DNA from: Crossaster papposus
Lineage: Eukaryota > Echinodermata > Asteroidea > Velatida > Solasteridae
Length of the DNA stretch: 64,000 nucleotides
Direction of reading: 5' to 3'
Assembly: GCA_037893245.1 (NCBI GenBank)
Contig: JBAIAA010000544.1
Span: 186,001-250,000, forward strand
Position numbers and translations under genes: made by a program. Positions 36,001 through 48,000 of this stretch are shown one piece after another (the first letter of the stretch is position 1; each line of letters starts with the position of its first letter). A model generated the notes under the pieces. The model saw only the letters and a program-made list of their open reading frames with translations. It did not search any database and was not told where the DNA came from.

Positions 36001-39000
36001 GTATAAACGCAAAGTTTTCCCCAAATTCAAAACGGATGTCGCACAAACACGCCGAAATGTCTGTCAGCAGCAAGCAAGGCCGGAAATGCGTGAGTGTGCT
36101 TCCTGGCACTATCAGCCTGAACCCGCTTCGGTTCGAGTTTCGTTTAATCCTGCCCATCGGCTCGGCCCGGCGCGAACTGGAGTTATCGACGGTTAAGACA
36201 CAGTGACATACTGTACTGTACATGTGATTGATGAATTAGCTATTCTAAAATTGTTGTTTAAGAGTTGTAAATATTTCATATAAGTGTCCTCGGCATTTTT
36301 TATTATTTTTTTAATATGAAAGGACTTAGTAAGTAACAAAAATGGAACTAACATTTTTGTTTATGGTCCGTTGCCATGGTAACAGGCCATTTTGTGTTTT
36401 GGGCATTTTTAGCCAGTTTTGGGCCCGCCAAAACTGTTTTTTAGCTTAAATTTAAAAAAAATCACCCAACCAAAATGCAAAAATATATCACAAAATCAAC
36501 TATATATTAATACAAAGTATCATCCTTGCCCTTACTCGAGAATTGTTTTTAATGTTTTAATGTCACCCTTATGCTTTTTTTAGAACATGTGTAAAAGCAT
36601 GTTTTTAAAACTTGTAAAATTGAAATTTTACTTGTCCTCTGCAAGATAGTCTTTGCCAAAGACGAATGCAAATATATGATCGATCGTGTACATGTACATG
36701 ACCATTTGTGTACGTCGCATATATTCTTTTCACGCATTGCACCCGCTAACGACACTATTATACCGGTACATGTAGACCAGCTCCCTTGCTCACATACATG
36801 TACTGGTACATACATACGACTTTGCAAATTGCTTCTAGCGGTTTAATTTTTTCCTTATTTGTCCTTTTCTAGGGAGCCAATCAGGGATCACAGAACTGTG
36901 ATTATCAACACGTACAACGCGCACGCAATTCCTTTATGAAGCAGCGCAATTTAGATACATGTACAGTATGCAACGCAGGCTAGCGCAACCGTTTAATGGT
37001 ACCGGTAGTTAATTGGCAAAAAGGGGCTTTATGTTGCAAATTTTCAAATCAGGTTTTGTACCTAGATGGAAAGGCCTTTTCATAAGCTTTCGTTTGATAT
37101 ATGTTTGAACCCTGTGGCATTTTGCGTTCTCAAGATTTTTAGGTAATTTGCATATTCATTTTCAGGAATTAATTTTAATCACTTAAGGATAAAAAGAGCT
37201 TTGAAAAACGGTGTACTGAAATGCATTCAACTGAAAATGTTAACCACGAATATTCCTGGCAACGGACATGATGCGTTTAAGCTATTGCTCTGAAATTTTC
37301 AGGTATTATAACGGAGTGGGTTTTGAGTCTACACCATAATTTTTTTTTTTAATTCCATTACGTCATCACAAGGATTTGCTAATTTGCATAATTTGTTCAA
37401 TTGAGCCAAATTGAAGATTAACAACCACATGCAGGAATGTCGAAAGGGTTCAATTAATTTCATTACTGAGCTTTTGTTTGTTTAACATGTTCTTGTGTTT
37501 GGAAGATTTTAGTGATTGAATGCATACCTTTTTGAATTTGTAGCATTTAACATTCATTGCAAAATTTCGGGTCGAAAATCATGTTTTTGAGACAAAATGT
37601 AATGGTTTTTTTTTTTTTTTTTTTTTTTTTTGTCTAAAACACTTGTGCTTGACGATCTGCATGTTCTTATTGCTATGCACATTGACACTGACAATTGTAT
37701 AGAAAAAAAGGCTTTTTAGATAAAATACATACCTTGCAATAATTATTGCATTAGATAAGAAAGCCTGCAATAAACTAGTATTATCAGTATCACTGGCATC
37801 TGATGAAGATGACTCGTATTCCGAATCCGAATCAGATTCCTCGTGTACGGCTGAGTTGACGAAGTAATCTTCGACAAAAGCTATCGCATCATTTTCTTCA
37901 CGGAACAGATTTGCATCACGAAGCTCGTTCAAAGCCTCAGCAAGACACTGATCTTTGGAGAACATTATTATTTTAAGTATTTAGATATAATTTGTGGATT
38001 AAAAAAGACATTTACTTCAGAAAAACTCTCCAGTAATGGCCTGAAACAGACGTGGCATCGGCTACGAAATCTCCGCTGTTTAGTATAGTACACGTACGCA
38101 GCTAGCGATCAACAGCGGATGAGGTCATACTGAGCGTGCGCAGTAACAATATTGCGCGTATTACCCAATCAGAAAATGCCATTCTAATCACGTGATGAAA
38201 ATGTTTGGCACTCCATAGCAACAGGTGGCGTTTGTTTATTGCTTATTTTGGCCTCATACTCATTTGCATTTGACCTATAGACATTCTCTTGCCCAAATTT
38301 GGAAAGAGCAAGCGTGCAGCTTTCGGGCGATACCAAAATTATTGATAGGGGAAGATTAAAATCATGCACCAAAAAAGCGTAAACTTCGGCGATTATTGTT
38401 AATTCTAGAGAACTAAAGCAGCAACAATGCATGAATAGCACGACACAAACGCGTAGTTTTTTAATCTTTATTCATCGAAATCAACATTTCTGTCAATAAA
38501 TTATGATAATATAGGTTTCAAAGATGAGAAAAAAAACAAAAACAGAAAAACACATTTTTGATATTTTTTCACCCTATCCACATGGTACAGGCCACTACGC
38601 GTGAAAGCATACCGCGACTTAAGTGCCCTTTTTGCAGAGCGGGTCACAAATAATAATAATAATAATTAACCATTTTTATATAGCGCATAACACATACAGT
38701 AGTCAGGGTTGTAGCTAGAATTTTTTTTAGTGCCGGCTGTTTTCGGGCTGAGAACCGCGCGGTCGTACCAGCTCCAACCTCGTTACCATGGCTACGATCT
38801 TGCTGCACCATGTTTTCCCACCATGCCTTGCGCGATCTTAACGCGCACGCGCCCATATGGAGTAGAGGCTGTATCAGCTCATTTAGCTGGAAGAACGAGG
38901 AGCGCGCGCGCTCGCGGGTCAATGTACATTGTACATGTGCATGTACAGTGTACATGTACCGGTACGTACGTACGTACATCATCGGCTGGCCAGTTGGACG

Positions 39001-42000
39001 ATAGCACGCCCTCTATGATTGAATAAAAAAAATGACGTGACGTCGGATAGTCTGGTCCCCTGACCTAATCAACCAGAAATTAGTAAGAATATTTTGGTCT
39101 GAGAACCGGAAAACCTGCGAGCGCTCTTATGCATGCAGCCAGTACGCGTAAATACGTGCATCAGCGATTGCGGCATGGAACATACAAATGGACACGTACA
39201 AAATTGCGATGCAATTGCGATGCGATGCAAAAAATACAAAATCGCGATGTAATTCAGAAAAATTTGTGCCGGCCGGCAAGCTTCATTTTTACCCCGAGTG
39301 CTGGCCGGTGATGTTGAGTGCTGGCTACCGCCGGCCGACGCCGGCCAGCGTAGCTACAACCCTGCACATAGTGATTAAACATGTCCCTATGCGCTGTAAA
39401 GAAAGAAAAAAAAGACAACAAAATACAAATACAAGATGTACTAGATTTCAAACAAAAATGCATGACCTAAATGTTAAATAGGTGCGTCTTTAAAGCAATC
39501 TTGAACTTATCAATGGAATCAATATTTTTCAAATGTTCCGGGAGATTGTTCCATAGGGTTGAAGCAGTGTGAGCGAAGCTGCGTTCACCATATGACCTGG
39601 TCGAAACTGGTGGAATAACAAACAATTTTTTCTTATTAGAACAAAGATTTCTTGATGGTGTGTACAATGTTAACAGCTCTATCAAATAAGGTGGCGCAAA
39701 ATTATAAAAACATTCGTATGCCAACAACAACATTTTGAATGAAATGCGAGAGTGAATGGGTAGCCAATGTATTTCTCTTAGGAGAAGAGACACAGATTCA
39801 TGTTTCCTAATGCGAAAAATAAGACGAGCTGCAGAGTTCTGCACAACCTGCATCTTTTGCACTTGACGAGCCGGAATCCCAGAAAGGAGGCTATTACAGA
39901 AATCGAGGTGACACATCACAAATGCGTGAATTAAGCGTTCAGTAGTATGTTTATCTATCAGATTGCGAATTTTTCCAATTTTGTAAAGTGCAAAAGATGC
40001 AGATCTGCATTTCTGTGAAACAAAATTGTCCATAGTGAAATGGTCATCAAATACATGTATTGCACCCAAATTTCTACACTTCCTTACAGAATTAACCTGC
40101 GTGCCATCTAAGTCAATAAATGATATAGGATCTGTCGAACGAAAACGTGAAGATATGTGAAGAAATTCAGTCTTGTTGCTATTGAGCTTAAGACCGTTTA
40201 CTTGTGACCATTCTTTAATTGCTTGAACACAATCAACCATTTGTGAAATAACATCTCCTACATCCGACTGTTTAAATGCTATATACAATTGAGTGTCGTC
40301 AGCGTAAAACATTTTATGAACAATGTGATTGCCAATTAGTACCTCTATTGGTGAAGTGTATAGTGTGAACAACAGGGGACCTAGCACTGATCCTTGTGGT
40401 ACCCCTTGAGTATAATATCTTGATGATGGTTCGTTTTCTATAACAACAGTGTGGGTTCGATTTGACAAATAAGACTCAATTCAGTCGAGTACCTTACTGC
40501 AAATACCAAACTTTTGTGACAATCGTTGCAACAAGATATCATGCTTTATGGTATCAAACGCAGACGAAAAATCTAAGAGGACAAGTATAACTTCTTCACC
40601 CTTATCAAGTGTCAACAATACATCATTTGATATTCGCAGTAAGGCAGTTTCCACACTATGGAATGATCTATACCCAGATTGAAATTTTGCGTGGAGTTTA
40701 TGATCATTTAGGTACCGTTGCAACTGTAATGCTGCCATTCTTTCTAATGTCTTAGAAAAGAACTTCAAGTTTGCAATAGGACGATAATTCTTAAGTTCGT
40801 CAGAATCACATTTCAAGCCCTTGAGAATTGGTACAATATTCGCTAATTTGAATTTTTCAGGAAAACATCCATTTTTAAATGACTCATTAATAACAACAGT
40901 TATGATAGGTGTAAGCTCATGAAGACAATTCTTTAGCAAGTGAGTTGGGATTGGGTCAAGATTACACGTCGTTGAAGTAGAGTCAGTGATAACTTGCAAC
41001 ACTTCTTTTTCAGTGACATGCTTAAATTTTTCAAATGAAAAAATTGTCTGCTGTTCAGGAAGTCGATCAGTATCAGTAGGTAATGATGACTGCAGTTCTG
41101 CAGTTATCTTGTTGACTTTCTCAGCAAAGAATTGAAGGAACCGCTCAGGAAGAGGAACTTCACTGTCATGATTACTTGGATAAACCTTGGCAGAACGTAA
41201 GCGGGTGAGTTGATCCACCTTTCTGAACAGTTCACAGTTACTGCAGTCTTTCAACTGATCTCTGTGGTGCCGCTTTTTGGCAGATGATAGTTTATTGTTG
41301 TATTGATGACAGGCACTTCTAAAAATCTGATGGTCGATTTCTAGGCCTCTTGAAGAAAATGCCCTCCTTTCCAGATGCTACTGTATGCCTATATTCGAAT
41401 GTTTTTTTGTCTCCTTAAAATGTATCCCTGGACTATTTTTTATTAATGGGACCCTTGGGGGGGACTGATTACGATATTGCTTTCGTGTGGTTTCAAAGTT
41501 TATGACTTTACGATCCGTCTACTTGATGTACTGTCTACACTCACTTGATGTACTGTCAACAACAACAACAACAACAAAACAAGAAAACTGACATCAAAGT
41601 GCATGCAACACTCGTTGTGTAGACTAGAGCTGTGACATCCGGAACTTCACCTGCCATTGCTAGCTTCTTCATGGTTTGTGCCTCGACGATCGATGTCTGT
41701 CCATGAAATTATGAACGTACATTGTAGTTCTTGTTACAGGCGTAGTACTGTACGTACAGTACTGTACTTCTTAAATTGTTTCTTGTTTTTGCAGACAAAC
41801 TAATGGTTTGTGTACAAATTATCTAATATTTAAACAAAATCCATGTTTTTAAGCAATATCTATGTTTTTAAGCAATATCTTGTGTACATGTCTGCACGTT
41901 GTGCCTTTAGTTTATTAAAGATTATTTTCAAACTTGTTAATTAGCTGTTTCATCATTTGTTTTTTCATGTTTTTTTCCCCAGACTTCTATAGGGTTTGTA

Positions 42001-45000
42001 CACGTCTTTTCTTCCACCAACTAATTGACACTTTGGTAAATCTGATCGACTTCAGACTTGGCACATACATGTATACACTACCGGTACTTACTGTAGACCT
42101 CCATCAACAGATGGTCCTAGAACAAAAATCTTCATGATGTCGTCATTGGGGGTCATTAGAGGTTCATTTTTGAATAGGATTTGTACACGTTTTCTTCAAG
42201 CAATACATTTGGCCATACATTGTACATGTATATCTCCAGAAGTATGAGTCGAGTTATTTTCAATCTTGGTCAGTATTTTCTGGACCAAGCCTCGTAAACG
42301 TTGTTCACAGAATTTGGCCAGTGGTCACTTAATGGTTAGCAGGGATCATTTTCTTCAAATTTACAAAATGTTTTTTCTGCCCAAAGTCATGAACCAAATA
42401 ATGTTAAACTTGGTCAGTTGCATCCCTGGACCAAGCCTTGTATAGGGTTTACAACTGATGTAGCTATTAGTCAGCTAATAAAAATTACGAAATACTTCTT
42501 CTCTCACAGTCTTGATCCAATTATATTTGGTCATCAGACACCTGTAATGGTTCATTGGGTCAGAATTTCGCCAATGGTCTCCTAATGGTCAGCAGGTTTT
42601 ATTTTTAAATTACAAAATGCTCTTTTTCTTACAGTCTTGATCCAAATAATTTGACCAATGGTCACCTACATGTTATTGTCAGTAGGGTTAATTTTCTTTA
42701 AAATTACAAAATGTTTCTGATCCCCCACTTTGGATCCATTTAATTTTGCTAATAGTCACCTACATGTATGTATGTATATGTGCTGTACATGTAATGGTCA
42801 GTTGGGTCAGAATTTGGCCAATGGTCCCTTACAGTACATGTACATGTACATGTACATGTACATGTAATGGTCACTATTTTTCAAAATTACAAAAAATGTT
42901 ATCTCTCACACCTTGGATCCATTAATTTGGTCAAGAATCACCTACATGTAATGGTCAGTAGGGGTCAGTATTTGGCCAATGTTCACCTAACTGTCAGTAT
43001 GTGACTTTTCTTTAACATTACCAAAATGCTTCTTCTCGGATAGTCTTTATCCAATTTGTTTGCCAATGGTCACCTAATGTCAGTAGGGGTCAGAATTTGG
43101 CCAATGTAACCTAGTGGTCAGTGTGAGTCGGTTCACACAAATCTAAAAAAAAGGCAAAGGCGATTTGGGTCTGTCCACAGTAAACGTTACAACTGTGTGA
43201 CATTTAGAAGAAAATTGTAACTGTAAAATGTTTCCATTTTTTTTGGCTTGCACATATCTTCCCCCTATATCCTTGTTAGTTTAGAAAGGTAAAGATAACT
43301 TTAGCAATATTTAAGAAGTTATTGATGGTTAATCTTTAAGATGTAACGTTTGTCACATGGACAGACACTTTTCTTTTCCTAACCATAACTCAAAGCAAGA
43401 TGAACAAATTTTGTAATTTGTTGTTTTAGTATGATTAAGTGAACTCAGTGTTATTATTTAGAACATTTTTTAAGAAACTTTATTCTTTCTTAAGAAATTA
43501 TGGGAAGAAGTATGCCATGAAAATAACGTACGTCACTGGGACAGACAAGACGGTATCAAATTATAATTATTTGGATTGATAAAAGAACTTTTTAACAACT
43601 GAGAATAGTAATTGCCCTGAAAACCCCCCAAACAAATTCTTTAGACTGTTCAACCATATACATAACTGGAAATGAAGGAATACTGACATCTTATCTGAAA
43701 TAACGTTTGTTACATGGACAGACATCAATAATCACGTTTGTCACGAGGACAGACATTTTTTTTCTTAAATTAACAAATAAAAGTAAAAACCATGATTGAT
43801 AACTAGCCTAACTTATTAAATATTCTTTCAAAGTTAACTTGTTATTTTTACTTGCAGAAAGAAGTTTTAATTTAGATTTTAAACTTGTAATTTTATTTCA
43901 ATGAATAATGTTTGTCACTGGACAGACATCACGTTTGTCACAGGACAGACACGTGCATTGTACAATGTAAGATCACGTATGTCACTTTCCATGAGTTGGG
44001 GACAGACATACTCTTCATTCTTCGTTCATCAAAATGCACAAACCTTTCTAAGAAAATAATGGCAGTTGCATTGCACATATCTTTGTTATAAATGTATGTG
44101 CAATTATAATAATAATCCTTAAGGATTTTTACAGTTGGCAAGAGATTAACTGATGTGACATACGTTACAAAAAAATGGACAGAAATTTGCATTTCCTTCA
44201 AATGGATCTGTGTTTTGTTACCCAACGAATCCAAATGCACAAAAATGGTATTCAAAATAAAAGCCAGATGATTTCTCAGCAAGATAAATATATTTTTGTT
44301 GAAATTTATTGTTGATAAAATGTCAGTACCAGCCAGTATCACGTTTGTCACCAAATGGACAGAACCGTGACGTACGTGATGGCTGAATTAGCTGTTCCTA
44401 AATTCTCGATTATTAACACCTTCAATAAAGAAAGGGCTTGAAAAATGATCAGATTTCTCATATTTGATATCTTTGCCAACCATAATTTAACATGTGAATT
44501 GTTTTTCTGTGTAATAACACCTCTTATATAACCTGGAGAAAAACATGAGTTGCCATGGTTTATGCATGTCCCACCAGGACCCCCAAAACTTTGCTGGACA
44601 TTTTTATAAAATTTCTCATTTTTGTATTAACCAACAACCAAATCCTTTATAATTGTGTACACTATCTCTCAACAATTGTACAACTACTATTACCATCATT
44701 AAAGTTTATTTTCTGAGTTTCAACACACTTTAAATGAGAGCTAATTGGGATGTTGTGCAGTTGTAACATTTAGTGTGGACAGACCCATTTACATGTAGGC
44801 TGATATCCGTGCTTCTTGAAGCAATTAGCTCTAGTATTTTTATGTCATTGACGGCACATGTATTATCAGTGACATTTGAAGGAACGTTGTCAGTCAGGTT
44901 GTCATCAAATCAGAAATTGTTTTAAAATATCCTAAATAGCTACATGTACCGGTAGGGTTAGTCCAAAAACACATTTCTAGTTGTTTTTGTGCTTTTGTTT

Positions 45001-48000
45001 CAGTCTAAGTCTTAACAAAAAATTATAACTATTCTCTAATTGCAATGCCCAACTAGAGATATGATTACTACATGTTCTCATTTTAATGAGTACCGTAATC
45101 AGTGTTTTGTACTAAAGATTGTTTTCATGTTAAAAGTCACTACAGGAAAAAATGTTCTTATGTTTGACACTCAATTTGTGCAAATTAATGATTGGTTGCT
45201 ACATGTACATGTATGTACATATTATGTGTGAGACCTGCTCCAACATCAGGAATCTTCATATTAATTCAGTGACAAATTTAAAGAATAGTTTAAAACTACA
45301 TGAAGTAGATCATCAGAGTCTGTTTAAAAAAACCTCACTAATATTGGCAATTCTCACTCACGGTAAATGCTGGTTCATACTCGCCACAAAAGCAAATTTG
45401 TAACATTTACCGGTGTACGGTACAATAGTACTGTATGTACCGGTATACCGGTATCTCAAGTTTTCGTGCTGTGAATACAGATCTGTGAATTTGTGTAAAC
45501 TGAATTCGTGCTGTGACTTCATGAACACATGGTGAATGCTTTGTGACGTTAAATTTGTATCGCATTTGCTTTTGGCTAGGGTACATATATTTTAAACTGG
45601 CCTTAAATTGTTGCCATCGTATTTGTTTCAGGTGCTCACGACCCTTTCGCCGGCAACTTTGCCACGATCCTCAAGAAGCGCCCTAGCCTCAGGCACGAGA
45701 CTGAAGACGCTGAAGCTGCCCGGCAGCAGCCAGCAGACATGTACGTCTCGACAATTGGGTTGGTCAACCCGAGAGAGAACGGCACCGTGGGAGCGGGCAC
45801 CAGGAGTTATCGAAAGAGCCTGTCCAACTCTTGGCCTGAGTCTCACTTCCTGCCGGACGAGGGGTCAAAGGGCAGGAAGAAGGTCAACCATCGACCGGGT
45901 AAGTGTAGCTGTGCTTAATTGCCACAATTCGAATTGTGTAAACTAGGGACTAACTAATCAATCCATATGTCAGCCTGGACAGGAATCGAACCCGGTCACA
46001 GACGCAGAAGGCAAGAAAGTACCGTACCACTGCGCCAACCTAACTTTTTAATTAATATTGGGTTTTTAATAAAACATTTCCCAATGGTGAGATACATATA
46101 ACTTTATTAGTCATCTGTGAGAGGTCATCACTGGAGAAGCTTTGGGGTTTCTCAGAAGTACATGTACATGTACTTCACCAAAGGTCAGTAAAAATTGCTT
46201 GAAAAGTTATAGTATAAAGAATATTATAAGAAATAATAATATTGAGCCATGCCTACAACTTTATAAGCCTGGAATACCAGGTACTTTGCAGCTTAAAATC
46301 TTATTCTGACCTCTTCACTGGTGTTTTTATGTTTTCCCATTTGACCACAGAGCTTATCAGGGCTATAAACTGCTCCGTGCTAATGTAAAAAAGCTGAAAG
46401 TACATGTACTGCACCCAGTGTCACAACAAATACATGTCTTTATTAGCCCTACATGTACCATGAAGGAAGTTCAAATGATCATGCACATTTGTACTCTCGG
46501 TTGTAATTTGCAAATTTCTTGCAAACTGTTGGACTCTGATTCTGGGGGTATGCCATTGCCACAGACAATCAATTCAGGGGTCCAGTAAACATACATTGTA
46601 GTTTCCAACAAAACCTGATGTCGGAGTTCGACTGGATAGGGATTGTTAAGTAAATCCTTTTCCCCCTCTCTCATAACTTTAATTATCTCACTCCAGACCC
46701 CGCTCATCTCCCGGACTGGTCGCCAGAGTTTGACACCAAGAAGCCCAAGGGTGTGGCCATGACCTCTCCAATCCCACTCAAGCCCGTGCTGGCCCGGTCT
46801 GCCGGCCGTAGGGGGCAGGGCCGGACCATACTGGACCCTCTGGACAGGAGCCAAGTCTACAAAGGTGTGGACGATATCGAGGATTTGGACTTGACCACGT
46901 ATGCTGACGACTTTGAGTTGTCCGATGAAGACAGTGAGCCTGATGTAAGTAGTATTTTTACAATTGTGTGTTTTGGATAACGCCCTAAACATTATCTCTT
47001 GTTTCGATGTACATGTACATGTATGTATACTGGTACCGGTACATGTAATATTTACCCCTAAATTGATAAATATACTATGTAATGTAATCATTGTCAGTGT
47101 TTTTGATTGGCATTTCTCATTGTCAAAACAGACATTTTAATATTAAAACAATATTACATGTAAAATATTAAAATATTTCTGTCACTGTGTTCTCGTTTCG
47201 TAAATGTGTAGTATGTACAGTAAAAATCTTAGTGAACATCGTAAAACTGCAGAATTGCTGAATTTTCACCAATGGCTTTGCAGAATGCTTGGAGCCTTAC
47301 AGAAGTTACATTTGTTTACATAATATACATGTATATACATGTATTTGTTTGTGTGGAAAATATAACCATCTTAAATCGCGAGTGACTTGGTAGCGGATAT
47401 CACCCAAATCCCCTAGGGCTTTTCACTTTTCGAACAGAGCGTGTTTTTCATCTAATAATCCCGACAATAATTAGAATTTGTCCAGCATTGTATTCCCAGC
47501 TTAAATACAGTATGCATGTTTCGTGCGGCCATGCATGTTGTGATTGGGAAAACAAAATCCTAAAGGCAGCCAGGGTAGAGGTAAGAGGGTGGCTGCATGC
47601 CCCTCGAAGGTGTTAAGATAATATCTGCCCCGCTTCTTTCAATAAGTCAGCCTTAAAATTACCGTACAGACTTGCTGGCCCGCCGTAGACTTGTCCAAGA
47701 ATGGACAGGCTACAAGCTAATAAGCAAATAAATTGAGTTTTAGCCTGGGTTTAATTTGAATGATCATAAAAACCTGCTGAAATTAGCATTTTACCCTGGA
47801 GAATTTGCCATGAATATTTTTTAAGAATGGTTTTTATATTTCCAAAAAGGGATCATTTATTTTTAGATATTTGAAGCATGTAGTCAAGTTCATTTGACTT
47901 TACATTTAATTTTTATGAGATGCAAATTTTGCTTATTACAAAAAAAAAATGTATCCAATTTACCTTACATTTTGTCACAGTACATAAACATGTACCTGTA

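Larger units (their letters stand above)
38651..41382 (-). mobile_element. 5'-truncated LINE (L2/CR1/jockey-like), with a DNA transposon in its 3' tail
   Basis: Minus-strand element. Coding starts inside the linker at about 41,382 (ERRAFSSRGLEIDHQIFRSA) and ends at 39,467. The 3' tail runs through GCGCTATATAAAAATGG to an (ATT)n repeat (38,651-38,692), as is usual for L2-like LINEs. The tail is split by the insert at 38,704-39,364. No endonuclease domain is left, so the copy is truncated at the 5' end as LINE insertions often are. Confidence 0.88.
33729..45631 (+). other. TOGARAM1 intron 3 (11.9 kb)
   Basis: The longest intron. It contains a SINE with a nested MITE (34.4-35 kb), a repeat copy with a nested TIR unit (35.8-36.3 kb), a possible minus-strand exon (37.7-37.97 kb), a LINE with a transposon in its tail (38.65-41.38 kb), an iterated-phrase block (42.2-43.1 kb) and the 1.6-kb iteron element (43.2-44.8 kb). 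Confidence 0.85.

Noticed and set aside
42160..43135. CRISPR-like array
   Set aside because: Phrase spacing is irregular, the phrases are diverged, and the context is an animal intron.
45971..46042. A functional tRNA gene
   Set aside because: A and B boxes are present but the acceptor and anticodon arms do not fold as a standard tRNA, so a SINE head or pseudogene is likelier.
46471..47091. Minus-strand 206-codon frame
   Set aside because: It overlaps TOGARAM1 exon 5 in antisense; the well-phased exon explains the open frame and the peptide matches no family.
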